DNA from: JAJPHJ01 sp035622315
GTDB lineage: Bacteria > Vulcanimicrobiota > Vulcanimicrobiia > Eremiobacterales > Eremiobacteraceae
Reading direction: 5' to 3'
Assembly (NCBI GenBank): GCA_035622315.1
Contig: DASPVP010000115.1
Coordinates: 1 to 28,134 of the forward strand
DNA: 28,134 nucleotides
The position numbers were made by a program, and so were the translations under genes. The first letter of the stretch is position 1, and every line of letters starts with the position of its first letter. Positions 14,576-21,794 of this stretch are shown here, in pieces. The notes under the pieces are model-generated. The model ran no database searches, was not told the origin of the DNA, and saw only the letters and a program-made list of their open reading frames with translations.

Positions 14576-15315
14576 AGGCCTTCATCGCGGCGGCGCTCGT
14601 CGTCCTGACGTCGGTGAGCATCGCGTCTGCGGACAGTTTTTTCCACCGCCTGCGCGTCGACAGTCTGGTCTCGGACGGCGTGACGCTCTACCACACCGGT
14701 GACTATCAGGGCTCCATCGAGAAGTTCGACGACGCCCTGTCGCTCTCAAGCGACGACGTCGAAGCGCTCTTCGATCGCGGCCTCGACCAGTACGCGCTCG
14801 GGCAGTACCAGGCTGCGGCTGACGACTTCCAAGCATCGCTGAAACTGCAGCCCGACTTCGTGCCGGCGCTCTTCAACCTCGGGGTGTCCGACATCGCGCT
14901 CAACCAGCTCGATGCAGCCAAAGCGATCTTCCAGCAGATCATCGATCAACACCCTTCATCCGTCCGAGCGCACTTCGACATGGGCCTGTCCACCTATCTC
15001 GAAGGCGACACGAGCACGGCGGCCGAGCAGTTCACCGTTGCCGCGCTCCTGCATCCGCAATACGTCCAAGCGCACTATGATAAGGCGCTCGCGCTCTATC
15101 GAACCGGCAATCTGGTCGCTGCGGATCAGGAAGCAGGCGCGGCGCTCAAGCTGAGCAACTCGTTCGCCAAAGCGTACTTCCTGCGCGGGGCGATCCGTCT
15201 GCGACAGGGAGATGACTCGGACGCGAAATCTCAGTTCGAGCAAGCCGCGAAGTACACGGGCGATCCCGTGCTCAAGAGCCTGTGTGGGCAGATCATCGCG
15301 CAGATCGGCGCTTAG
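14572..15315 (+). CDS. Exported tetratricopeptide-repeat protein
   Basis: This 247-aa protein has a signal peptide of about 20 residues (ending SIASADS). About six TPR helical pairs follow from residue 34 to the end; typical units are LYHTGDYQGSIEKFDDALSL, YALGQYQAAADDFQASLKL and LNQLDAAKAIFQQII. It should act in the periplasm or cell envelope as a protein-binding scaffold. No enzymatic domain is present. Its start overlaps the stop of the small exported protein, placing it in the two-component operon, and a REP-type palindrome begins 10 bp after its stop. The partner is not identifiable from sequence. Confidence 0.9.
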   Translation: MKAFIAAALVVLTSVSIASADSFFHRLRVDSLVSDGVTLYHTGDYQGSIEKFDDALSLSSDDVEALFDRGLDQYALGQYQAAADDFQASLKLQPDFVPALFNLGVSDIALNQLDAAKAIFQQIIDQHPSSVRAHFDMGLSTYLEGDTSTAAEQFTVAALLHPQYVQAHYDKALALYRTGNLVAADQEAGAALKLSNSFAKAYFLRGAIRLRQGDDSDAKSQFEQAAKYTGDPVLKSLCGQIIAQIGA

Positions 15316-15325
15316 AAAAATGGAA

Positions 15326-15350
15326 GGGGCGACTTGCAGTCGCCCCCTAC
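15326..15350 (-). repeat. REP-type palindrome
   Basis: A perfect 9-bp stem GGGGCGACT / AGTCGCCCC (15326-15334, 15338-15346) has loop TGC and is followed by CTAC (GTAG on the minus strand). Relative to the commonest copy, one stem base pair differs on both arms, so pairing is kept. Confidence 0.85.
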
Positions 15351-15375
15351 AGTCTGTCGTATCTCTAATGAAGAT

Positions 15376-15615
15376 CTAATTGAATGATTGCAGTTTGAGG
15401 TTCTTCCGGACGACCGCGAGGGTCGGGGACGATATCAGCGCGATGTAGTAGGCATGGAGCTCTCTAGCGTTGAGCGTCGTACGCACGAAGTCGGGTTTGG
15501 GCCAGCCTCGCACGGCCGGCGCATCGCTGCGCAGGCTCCGTTTCTCGAATGGACCGATCTCTCGCACGGCGGCACCCTCCTCCCAGGCCTTCCCACGAGC
15601 ACCGAACCTGGTCAA
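15376..15615 (-). other. Doubtful short ORF or gene remnant in a 350-bp gap
   Basis: The 352-bp gap between the TPR gene and the next minus-strand gene holds the REP element and this frame of up to 79 codons with only TTG/GTG starts. The last 45 codons (GWPKPDFVRTTLNARELHAY and onward) have G/C-rich third positions like real genes here, and lie 52 bp downstream of the secreted-protein gene on the same strand. The first part looks non-coding. There is no family match and no good ribosome binding site. It may be a decayed gene end or chance. Confidence 0.2.
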
Positions 15616-15667
15616 TAGAGAAACGTATTGACCGGAGGATTCGTCACTTGCGTCCCGGCAGGCGTGG

Positions 15668-16567
15668 CTAGTGGTGCTGCCCGTAGGCCTGCTGGTCGAA
15701 GTACCAATCTGGTAGAGTATTCGGAAAACCGAAGTCTGAAAAATAGTACTCGTAGTGGCCGCTATCCGAAAAGATAGCGATATGGCCCTGCGCGTCTGCC
15801 GATGCCTGCTTCACCAGCCAGTAGTTTCCGTACGGCGCAAACTGCACATCGGCGATCGCGCGACCGACGAGCGGTCCCGATCTGCCCGTCGCATCCGCAT
15901 GCGCGCGCCACACCTCATAGAGATGCGTGTCCACCCAGAGATCCGTCCACGGATGCCGTTGTTGGTCTTGCAGCGCGCGCAACTGCAGATGGTAGACTTG
16001 GTGGCCCTGATACTCTTCGATCCCAACGAGCGTCACGTCGTAGTATCGATCCGCATGCACGGATTCCGAAGACAAGAGCGGCGCGGCGGTCGCACCAGGT
16101 GCCGGCGTGCCTACCGGCGGCGCCGCTGTGATCGCGGGCGCCGGTGTCGCGTAGAGCAGGATGTTGTTGTCGGGCGCCGAGGGGAACGGATAACCGAAGA
16201 AGGTCTCGTGCGAGCCGTCGCGGTTGGGCATGACGTTTTGCATGAGACCCTTGCCATCGTTGCGATACCAGATCTGGTAGTCGAACTCGTAGCGTTTGCC
16301 GTGATGCACGAAGACCTCGTGCATCTTGTAATAGATGTACGTTGGATCGGGGTTGGCCCGCAACGCGGCGTCCGTCCGACCGAGGATCTCGTCGGGCGTG
16401 AGCGACTCGAGCGGCGAGGGGCTTGGACTTGGACTTGGCGACGGACTGCCGTGAACGGTGAGCCTTACCGTGGTCGCAGTGGTGCGCGAGGGCAAAAGCC
16501 CAGCGAGCAGCACGAGCGCAGCGACCGTGCAGGCGAGGATGGTTCCCAAGGTGCGATCGACGTTCAT
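15668..16567 (-). CDS. Secreted/anchored protein of unknown function with Ser-Pro linker
   Basis: This 299-aa protein starts at the ATG at 16567 (MNVDRTLGTILACTVAALVL), giving a signal peptide or anchor at about 7-26. A repetitive Ser-Pro linker (five SP pairs, about 41-50) follows, then a beta-rich domain from about 55 (LTPDEILGRTDAALRANPDP) to the end. The domain is interrupted by an Ala/Pro/Thr-rich insert at about 145-170. Recognisable strands include YYKMHEVFVHHGKRYEFDYQI, YDVTLVGIEEYQGHQVYHLQL and WTDLWVDTHLYEVW. The layout parallels the protein at 7400-8131. The strand pattern recalls outer-membrane lipoprotein carrier folds (LolA-like), which is a guess. It is divergent from the lipoprotein gene at 16714. 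Confidence 0.78.
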   Translation of the reverse strand: MNVDRTLGTILACTVAALVLLAGLLPSRTTATTVRLTVHGSPSPSPSPSPSPLESLTPDEILGRTDAALRANPDPTYIYYKMHEVFVHHGKRYEFDYQIWYRNDGKGLMQNVMPNRDGSHETFFGYPFPSAPDNNILLYATPAPAITAAPPVGTPAPGATAAPLLSSESVHADRYYDVTLVGIEEYQGHQVYHLQLRALQDQQRHPWTDLWVDTHLYEVWRAHADATGRSGPLVGRAIADVQFAPYGNYWLVKQASADAQGHIAIFSDSGHYEYYFSDFGFPNTLPDWYFDQQAYGQHH

Positions 16568-16713
16568 GAATTCAGGATGGACGATTCTCGCTGCACGCTT
16601 GCTAGTCCCTAATATCCATTTAACCTTGGACGCGGCGGGATTTGCACGCTCTTGGACGAATGCCGGGCAACCTCGCGCCTGCGAGGTCCTGGTTCCTGAA
16701 AGAGTCGCCTCCC

Positions 16714-18021
16714 ATGCTATCTCGGTATCGTGATTTTGCTTTTCTCGCGCTCGCGCTCGGGATCGCCACGATGCTCGCATCGTGCAACGTCGGCGCCGCG
16801 CCTGCTCCGAACGGTCCCTCGGGCGTGCCGAGCGCGTGCCCGTCGCCCAACCTCTCGTATCCACCGCAGGACTGCGCGCAGTTCACGACCGCGGGGACGG
16901 AGACGGTCACCTACACCCGCACGTTCCCGACGCCGACGCCCGTCCCCACGACGATCGACTACACTTTGAGCGCCAACGCCACCGTGCACGCTCGGCAGTC
17001 GTTCCACGGACAGGTGGCCACGCAGTTCGCGACGCTCGAGGTCGCATCGTCCGCGCTGCAGACCATCACGACGACGGACGACATCTACTACGTGTTCCCG
17101 ACCACCGGGAACATCCTCGATATCGGCTATCACTCGACCGACAGCAACGGCGTCGTGCTGGACGTCCAGAACCTCAGCGGGAACGGCATCGTGGGCCAAT
17201 TCCCTGGTTTCGCGGCCAGCTGGAACAACACGGCCGCGCAAGTCGTGTCCGAGATGGATCCCGATGGGACGGCGACGACGCAGACCTTCAATGCGGACGG
17301 CTCATACACGCTCAACAAGACCGAAGCCGCCGGCACAACGACGGCGACTGAGAACAGCGACGGCTCGGGCACGGCGACGATCCCCAGCACCGGCTTCTTC
17401 GGATTCGTGGGCACGGGCACGACACTCTCGATCTCCACGCCCTCACCGGGCCTGATCATCTACACGCTCTCGTCGGTCGGCGCGCCTGCACCGACGCCGA
17501 CGCCGATCGTCATCCCGGTCCCGGCCTGGTACCCCGTCAACCCGGTGCTCGCAAGCGACACGACGACCAACCTCGGCTCCGCGACCATCCCGGTGAGCTG
17601 CCAAGTGCCGCCCGCGCTCGGGACGACCGCTATCCACCTGCACGAGTTGCGCACGGCACTCGACACGATCTTCGGCACGTCCGAGCAAGAGACGAGCGAC
17701 CAGTGGGTCGCAGCCCCCGTCGGGCCCGTCTGCGACCAGATCGCAGACGTCATCTCGACCTACTACGATTTCTCGGGTCAATCCGTACCTATCGTCTCCT
17801 CGGTGCCCGTCCAGGTGACCACGACCGACGAGACGATCGGTTTACAGACGGCGCTGCGCTCGGCGCTCGCGCGCAACGCGCAGAGCCTCGCATCCGCTCG
17901 GATCGTTTTCGCGACGCAGCTCGCGATAGCGGAAACCGATCTGCAGCGCGTACGTCTCAAGGTCCGAGACCAGCAGCTCAAAGCGATGGCGGACTTCGTC
18001 CGCCGGAGGGTCGCACGATGA
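16714..18021 (+). CDS. Large lipoprotein of unknown function, coupled to S53 peptidase
   Basis: This 435-aa protein is predicted to be a lipoprotein: a hydrophobic N-terminus is followed by MLASC with Cys24. The Pro/Thr-rich stretch FPTPTPVPTT (about 70) and another Pro/Thr linker (APAPTPTPIVIPVPA, about 275) separate two regions. The first (about 75-265) is rich in short beta strands and Thr/Asp/Gly repeats (DPDGTATTQTFNADGSYTLN), like secreted repeat proteins. The second (about 300-435) ends in a long helix (SLASARIVFATQLAIAETDL and onward) that may form a coiled coil. The family is unknown. The ATG at 16714 gives the complete lipoprotein signal. Its stop overlaps the peptidase start in ATGA, so it may anchor, inhibit or assist the peptidase. 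Confidence 0.78.
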   Translation: MLSRYRDFAFLALALGIATMLASCNVGAAPAPNGPSGVPSACPSPNLSYPPQDCAQFTTAGTETVTYTRTFPTPTPVPTTIDYTLSANATVHARQSFHGQVATQFATLEVASSALQTITTTDDIYYVFPTTGNILDIGYHSTDSNGVVLDVQNLSGNGIVGQFPGFAASWNNTAAQVVSEMDPDGTATTQTFNADGSYTLNKTEAAGTTTATENSDGSGTATIPSTGFFGFVGTGTTLSISTPSPGLIIYTLSSVGAPAPTPTPIVIPVPAWYPVNPVLASDTTTNLGSATIPVSCQVPPALGTTAIHLHELRTALDTIFGTSEQETSDQWVAAPVGPVCDQIADVISTYYDFSGQSVPIVSSVPVQVTTTDETIGLQTALRSALARNAQSLASARIVFATQLAIAETDLQRVRLKVRDQQLKAMADFVRRRVAR

Positions 18022-20051
18022 AGGTCTTGCTGTTCGCCGTCGCGCTCGCGATCGTTGCGACCATGTCGAGCGCGGCGCTCGCCGCTACCTCTTTGCCTGG
18101 GCCCGTGGTGGGTGGTGCACCTGGACCTCGTACCATCGTTCCAGTCGGCGGTGCCGGCGCGGGCTCGCTCTCACCCGCATACGACGCCGAGGCGCTGCGC
18201 GGCGCCACCTATCTCGGTCCCGCGCACCTGGGCTGGATGAGCATCGACGTCGTGATGCAGATGCGCGACGAGCAGGGGCTCTTGGCATACGCGCGTGCGG
18301 TCAGCGATCCGCATTCCCGCTACTACCGTCATTTCTTAGGACCGGAACAGATCGGCGATCTCTTCGGCGCACCGCGCCCTGCTTACGAACGCACCGCACG
18401 CTACTTCCTCGATAGCGGGCTGGGCGTGCGCACGTGGAAGCAGCGGCTGATGCTGCGGGTGGTCGGCTCGCAGCAAAACCTCGAGCGAGCACTCGACACC
18501 CACATGGGCTGGTTCGCGAAGAACGGCGTGACGTTCTTCGGCCCGGTCTCGGCGCCGCGCGCGCGCACGGCGCTCGCCGTCCGCGGGTTCGCCGGCATCG
18601 TGAATTTCCACCGCATGCGCCGTCCGCTCGATTCCATCGTCCCTCCGCGCAAATTCGTCTGGGGCCCGGGCTTCCTCGTCGGCTCGTCGCCGTTTGACAT
18701 CGGCAGCGTGTTCGACTACACCGGGGCGTACAACATCAGCGCGTCATGCTGCAAAGGCAATGGGATCACGATCGGGATCGTAGGAACGGGGCCGATCTCG
18801 CAGTACGATGTGCCGCTGTTCAAACAGGTCTTCAACGTGCAGGGTGGCAGCACGGTGACACAAGTCAACGTGACCGACGTATTCGAGGCGTGCTGCTATA
18901 GCAACGGCCTCGAGACGCCGCCGCCGGTGACGCCGATCGGCTGTGTCGGACCGCTGCCGGCGTGCAATCCAGAGGATGGCGAAGCGCAGCTCGACACCGA
19001 GCAGACGTCGTCGCTCGCGCCGGGCGTCTCGGTGCTCTTCTACCTCGCCTACAACCCGAACGAATGCTACGCGCCCGGTACGTGTCCGCCCGGCGACGGG
19101 CAGCCCGAGCTCGGCATCGGCTTGGTCGACGACGAGTTCCAACAGATCGTGAACGACAACGCAGCCGACGTGGTCTCGGCCAGCTTCGGCGAAGGCGAAC
19201 AGGATTATGCGAGCGTCGACAACCCGCTGCTGATGCCCAACGGCACCGGAGCGGAACCTGATATTTTCGCGGCCATGGCGACCGAGGGCATGGCCATCTT
19301 CTTCTCCTCGGGTGATTCCGGCGCCGAGGGCTGTCAGCGCGATGGCAACCCCGACACCGCCGACATCATCTGTGCGGATTATCCAGCCTCCGACTTGAGC
19401 GTGGTCGCGGTCGGCGGCACGAACACGCCGGTGGGCAGCAACGGACGTCTCCTCGGGATTTTGAGCGCGTGGGGCATCGCTACCCAGACCGGCGGCGCGG
19501 GTGGGGGCGCCTTCTCAGATGTCATGACCCGGCCCGCCTACCAACCGACGGGCTCATTCTGCGACTCGTCCGGCGAGTTTTGCAATTCATCGAATCGCCT
19601 TGTGCCGGACATCGCGATCGAAGCTGACCCGGCGACCGGCGTTGCCGAAATCGCCAACTGCATAACGGTGAACTGCACGTCGAACGGTCAGGCGCTGCTC
19701 TTCGATCAAGGCGGCACGAGCGCGTCGTCCCAAGAGATGGCGGCGATGTGGGCGCTCGTGCTCGAGGCCTGCAAACAGACGACGAGCTGCGGTTCAGGCC
19801 CAGACCCGCATAGCTACCGCTTGGGCAATCCGGCACCGTTGCTCTACTCGATCTACGGCGGCAGCGGGTCGCTGCCGTATCAGTCGGTCTTCTATGACAT
19901 CACCTACGGCGACAACGCCGTGCCCAACTCGCAGGGCCCGGGTTATAGCGATCTCGACCCAGGCTTTCTCGCAGGCCCGGGATACGATCTCACCACAGGG
20001 CTTGGAGCGCCTTTCGCGCGAAACCTCATCAAGGTCGTCACCGGTATGTGA
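18018..20051 (+). CDS. S53 family serine-carboxyl peptidase (sedolisin/kumamolisin-like), secreted
   Basis: This 677-aa secreted endopeptidase belongs to a family that works at acid pH. It has a signal peptide (about 1-22) and an activation prodomain (about 55-200) with SIDVVMQMRDEQGLLAYARA and HFLGPEQIGDLFG. The catalytic domain follows. The Glu-x3-Asp pair is at E322/D326 (GEAQLDTEQ), the oxyanion Asp is D433 in SSGDSG, and the nucleophile is S568 in GGTSASSQ. Calcium-site Asp residues are likely at D627 (FYDITYG) and near D657. About 16 cysteines in the catalytic region, including CC pairs at 244-245 and 292-293, are unusual for kumamolisins and suggest many disulfides. The Pro normally following the Ser motif is replaced. 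It is coupled to the preceding lipoprotein gene. Confidence 0.94.
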   Translation: MKVLLFAVALAIVATMSSAALAATSLPGPVVGGAPGPRTIVPVGGAGAGSLSPAYDAEALRGATYLGPAHLGWMSIDVVMQMRDEQGLLAYARAVSDPHSRYYRHFLGPEQIGDLFGAPRPAYERTARYFLDSGLGVRTWKQRLMLRVVGSQQNLERALDTHMGWFAKNGVTFFGPVSAPRARTALAVRGFAGIVNFHRMRRPLDSIVPPRKFVWGPGFLVGSSPFDIGSVFDYTGAYNISASCCKGNGITIGIVGTGPISQYDVPLFKQVFNVQGGSTVTQVNVTDVFEACCYSNGLETPPPVTPIGCVGPLPACNPEDGEAQLDTEQTSSLAPGVSVLFYLAYNPNECYAPGTCPPGDGQPELGIGLVDDEFQQIVNDNAADVVSASFGEGEQDYASVDNPLLMPNGTGAEPDIFAAMATEGMAIFFSSGDSGAEGCQRDGNPDTADIICADYPASDLSVVAVGGTNTPVGSNGRLLGILSAWGIATQTGGAGGGAFSDVMTRPAYQPTGSFCDSSGEFCNSSNRLVPDIAIEADPATGVAEIANCITVNCTSNGQALLFDQGGTSASSQEMAAMWALVLEACKQTTSCGSGPDPHSYRLGNPAPLLYSIYGGSGSLPYQSVFYDITYGDNAVPNSQGPGYSDLDPGFLAGPGYDLTTGLGAPFARNLIKVVTGM

Positions 20052-20069
20052 TCGTCGGGAGGTAGACAC

Positions 20070-20438
20070 GTGACACAACCGCTTCGTTTCCGTTTGCTCG
20101 CAGGTTTCGCAGTCTTGGCTATCCTCGCGGCCTTAGGGTCCAGCGTTGCCACGGCCGCAGGCAACTACGACTTCCGCTACGGCTCCGGCATCTATAAGGG
20201 CTCGGTCGGCGATTGTCAGACGAGCGCCACGGTCGGGTTGGCCAAAGCCGGTTTCACTGACGTGCATTCGGAAAGCCACGCGAGCAACTCAGCCGTCTAT
20301 GGGACCAAGACGGATTATCAAGCTGTGGTGATCTGCACGAAAGCGCAGTCGACCGCGACCTACACCGAGCTCGTCTTCGGACCGTCGGGTTCGACCTTGC
20401 CGTCGCTCTTCGACGCGCTCGACAACAACTTCAAATAA
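20070..20438 (+). CDS. Small secreted protein with one cysteine pair
   Basis: This 122-aa protein has a signal peptide (about 1-30, LLAGFAVLAILAALGSSVATAAG). The mature part of about 92 residues has two Cys (DCQTSA and VICTKA) that could form a disulfide, and reads as alternating strands and one C-terminal helix (SLFDALDNNF). It starts at GTG 20070, preceded by GGGAGGT at 6-bp spacing, the strongest ribosome binding site in the window. It lies 18 bp after the S53 peptidase gene and so is probably cotranscribed with it. No family is recognised. Peptidase inhibitor or cofactor roles are possible by position alone. Confidence 0.75.
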   Translation: MTQPLRFRLLAGFAVLAILAALGSSVATAAGNYDFRYGSGIYKGSVGDCQTSATVGLAKAGFTDVHSESHASNSAVYGTKTDYQAVVICTKAQSTATYTELVFGPSGSTLPSLFDALDNNFK

Positions 20439-20445
20439 TAGCGCC

Positions 20446-20474
20446 GCGGGCTACTTGTCTTCGGTGTAGCCCGC
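20446..20474. terminator. Possible hairpin between convergent genes
   Basis: The 9-bp perfect arms GCGGGCTAC (20446-20454) and GTAGCCCGC (20466-20474) flank an 11-base loop. The hairpin sits 8 bp after the stop of the plus-strand gene and overlaps the last codons and stop of the convergent minus-strand gene. No T-run follows on either strand, so it is at best an atypical bidirectional terminator or RNA-protecting hairpin. Confidence 0.35.
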
Positions 20475-21542
20475 AGGCACGTCGAACAACGACGCATCCG
20501 CGGCCGAGAGCTGACGGATGTTGCCCCGCTCTGAGAAGAGCATGTAGTTGGGCGGTAGTCCGGCGCTTTGTTGCGGCCCCTGCATCATGCCGCTGAAATC
20601 GAAGTTGCCCGTGTTACCAGTCTGGGTCTGGACGTTGGGATCGCGCACGACCGTGACGAGTTTATAGAGCCACATCTGCCCTGCGGGTTCGGCCGTTCCA
20701 GACGTCTGCAGCGCGATGGTAGCGCTGCACCCTTCTGGGAGCGCGAGGCTGTCGAGGGGCGTGACCTTCGAGTCCGGCAACGGCTCAGCCATCTGCGCGT
20801 AATACACGAGCTTCTTCGCGCGGAAGGTGCCGTCGTGACACGAACCGCTGCTTCCGGACAGCGTCACGAGCGCGTCTTGGCTGAAGCCGACCGTTGGTTG
20901 GCCGTCGATCGTGATGGTCGCTGCCTGCCCGCTCGACTCGATCGCTGTCGCACTGCTTGCGCCTGACTCCGATTGCGGCGCTGCGCTCGGCGCGGCTTCG
21001 ATCTGGGCGGCGCCGCTCGTATCGTACGTGTGATACGTCTTGGCCTGCGGGTCGATGAAGATGGTGACGTGTTGGTCCGGCTTCGCGATGATGATGGAGT
21101 TCGCGGTCTCCACTCGGGTCCAGCCGTTGTAGAACGCATAGCGGGTCAGAACCGGCGGCTTGTTGCCGGAGAGCTGATCTTGTGCCTCCTGCTCCGCCTT
21201 CTTCGCGGCGTCTTGCTGCTTTTTCGCTTGCGCCATGCCGTAGATCATGCCGATGCCGGGGATCATCTCGATGGCTTCTTGACCGAGACTCGGTCCCGCC
21301 GGCATGCTGATGCCGGTGCTCTTGCGCGCGTCAAGCGCGGCTTGCACCTCATCGTTGAACGCCTCGGGCGGTGGCGGGGTCGCGTTACCGCCGAGTTGGC
21401 GATCCACTTGATCGTAGGCGATGGCGAGCGCAGGTTGGGCTGACACGGGCGCGGGCGAAGGCGATGCCTGCGTGTCCGCAGCGGCGGGCATCCCGGCAAG
21501 GCACAGAACGCCCAGGGCCAAGACGACAAACCGCTTCAACAT
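20451..21542 (-). CDS. Secreted protein of unknown function, paralogue of the protein at 10945-11934
   Basis: This 363-aa protein has a signal peptide (about 1-23, FVVLALGVLCLAGMPAAA) and a Pro/Ala/Ser-rich spacer. A helical Lys/Gln/Ala segment (about 100-125, AQAKKQQDAAKKAEQEAQ) follows, then a beta-rich domain to the C-terminus. A stretch TRYAFYNGWTRVETANS is followed by IFIDPQAKTYHTYDTS, resembling proteins that measure or bind an envelope ligand, but I do not recognise the family. The conserved C-terminal segments are shared with the 10945 protein (SGSCHDGTF, EGCSATIA, ERGNIRQLS..DASLFDVPAGY). AAGAGG lies before the ATG at 21542. The gene is divergent from the LuxR-family regulator; the 252-bp gap between them probably holds both promoters, and I see no clear operator in it. 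Confidence 0.8.
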   Translation of the reverse strand: MLKRFVVLALGVLCLAGMPAAADTQASPSPAPVSAQPALAIAYDQVDRQLGGNATPPPPEAFNDEVQAALDARKSTGISMPAGPSLGQEAIEMIPGIGMIYGMAQAKKQQDAAKKAEQEAQDQLSGNKPPVLTRYAFYNGWTRVETANSIIIAKPDQHVTIFIDPQAKTYHTYDTSGAAQIEAAPSAAPQSESGASSATAIESSGQAATITIDGQPTVGFSQDALVTLSGSSGSCHDGTFRAKKLVYYAQMAEPLPDSKVTPLDSLALPEGCSATIALQTSGTAEPAGQMWLYKLVTVVRDPNVQTQTGNTGNFDFSGMMQGPQQSAGLPPNYMLFSERGNIRQLSAADASLFDVPAGYTEDK

Positions 21543-21794
21543 ACGCAAGCCTCTTGGCGATCGGACGCCTTCATCTTCCGATGCGACGAGTAGTTCGGTA
21601 AGGGCGTCAAATGCCTTCGTCTGGTGCGTCCGCACCCGTGTTCGACTTGGTTTCCCTGGTGAAGCGCTCTCGTCGCTTTCAGTCGTCGGGATTGGTGGGA
21701 TGATGGGGATCCGGTCTTGCATGCACCCATCGTACCGTCCCGCTCGCACGCGAAGAATCCGGGATTCCTCGCAACGCGCCGCCAAAACGTGCCA

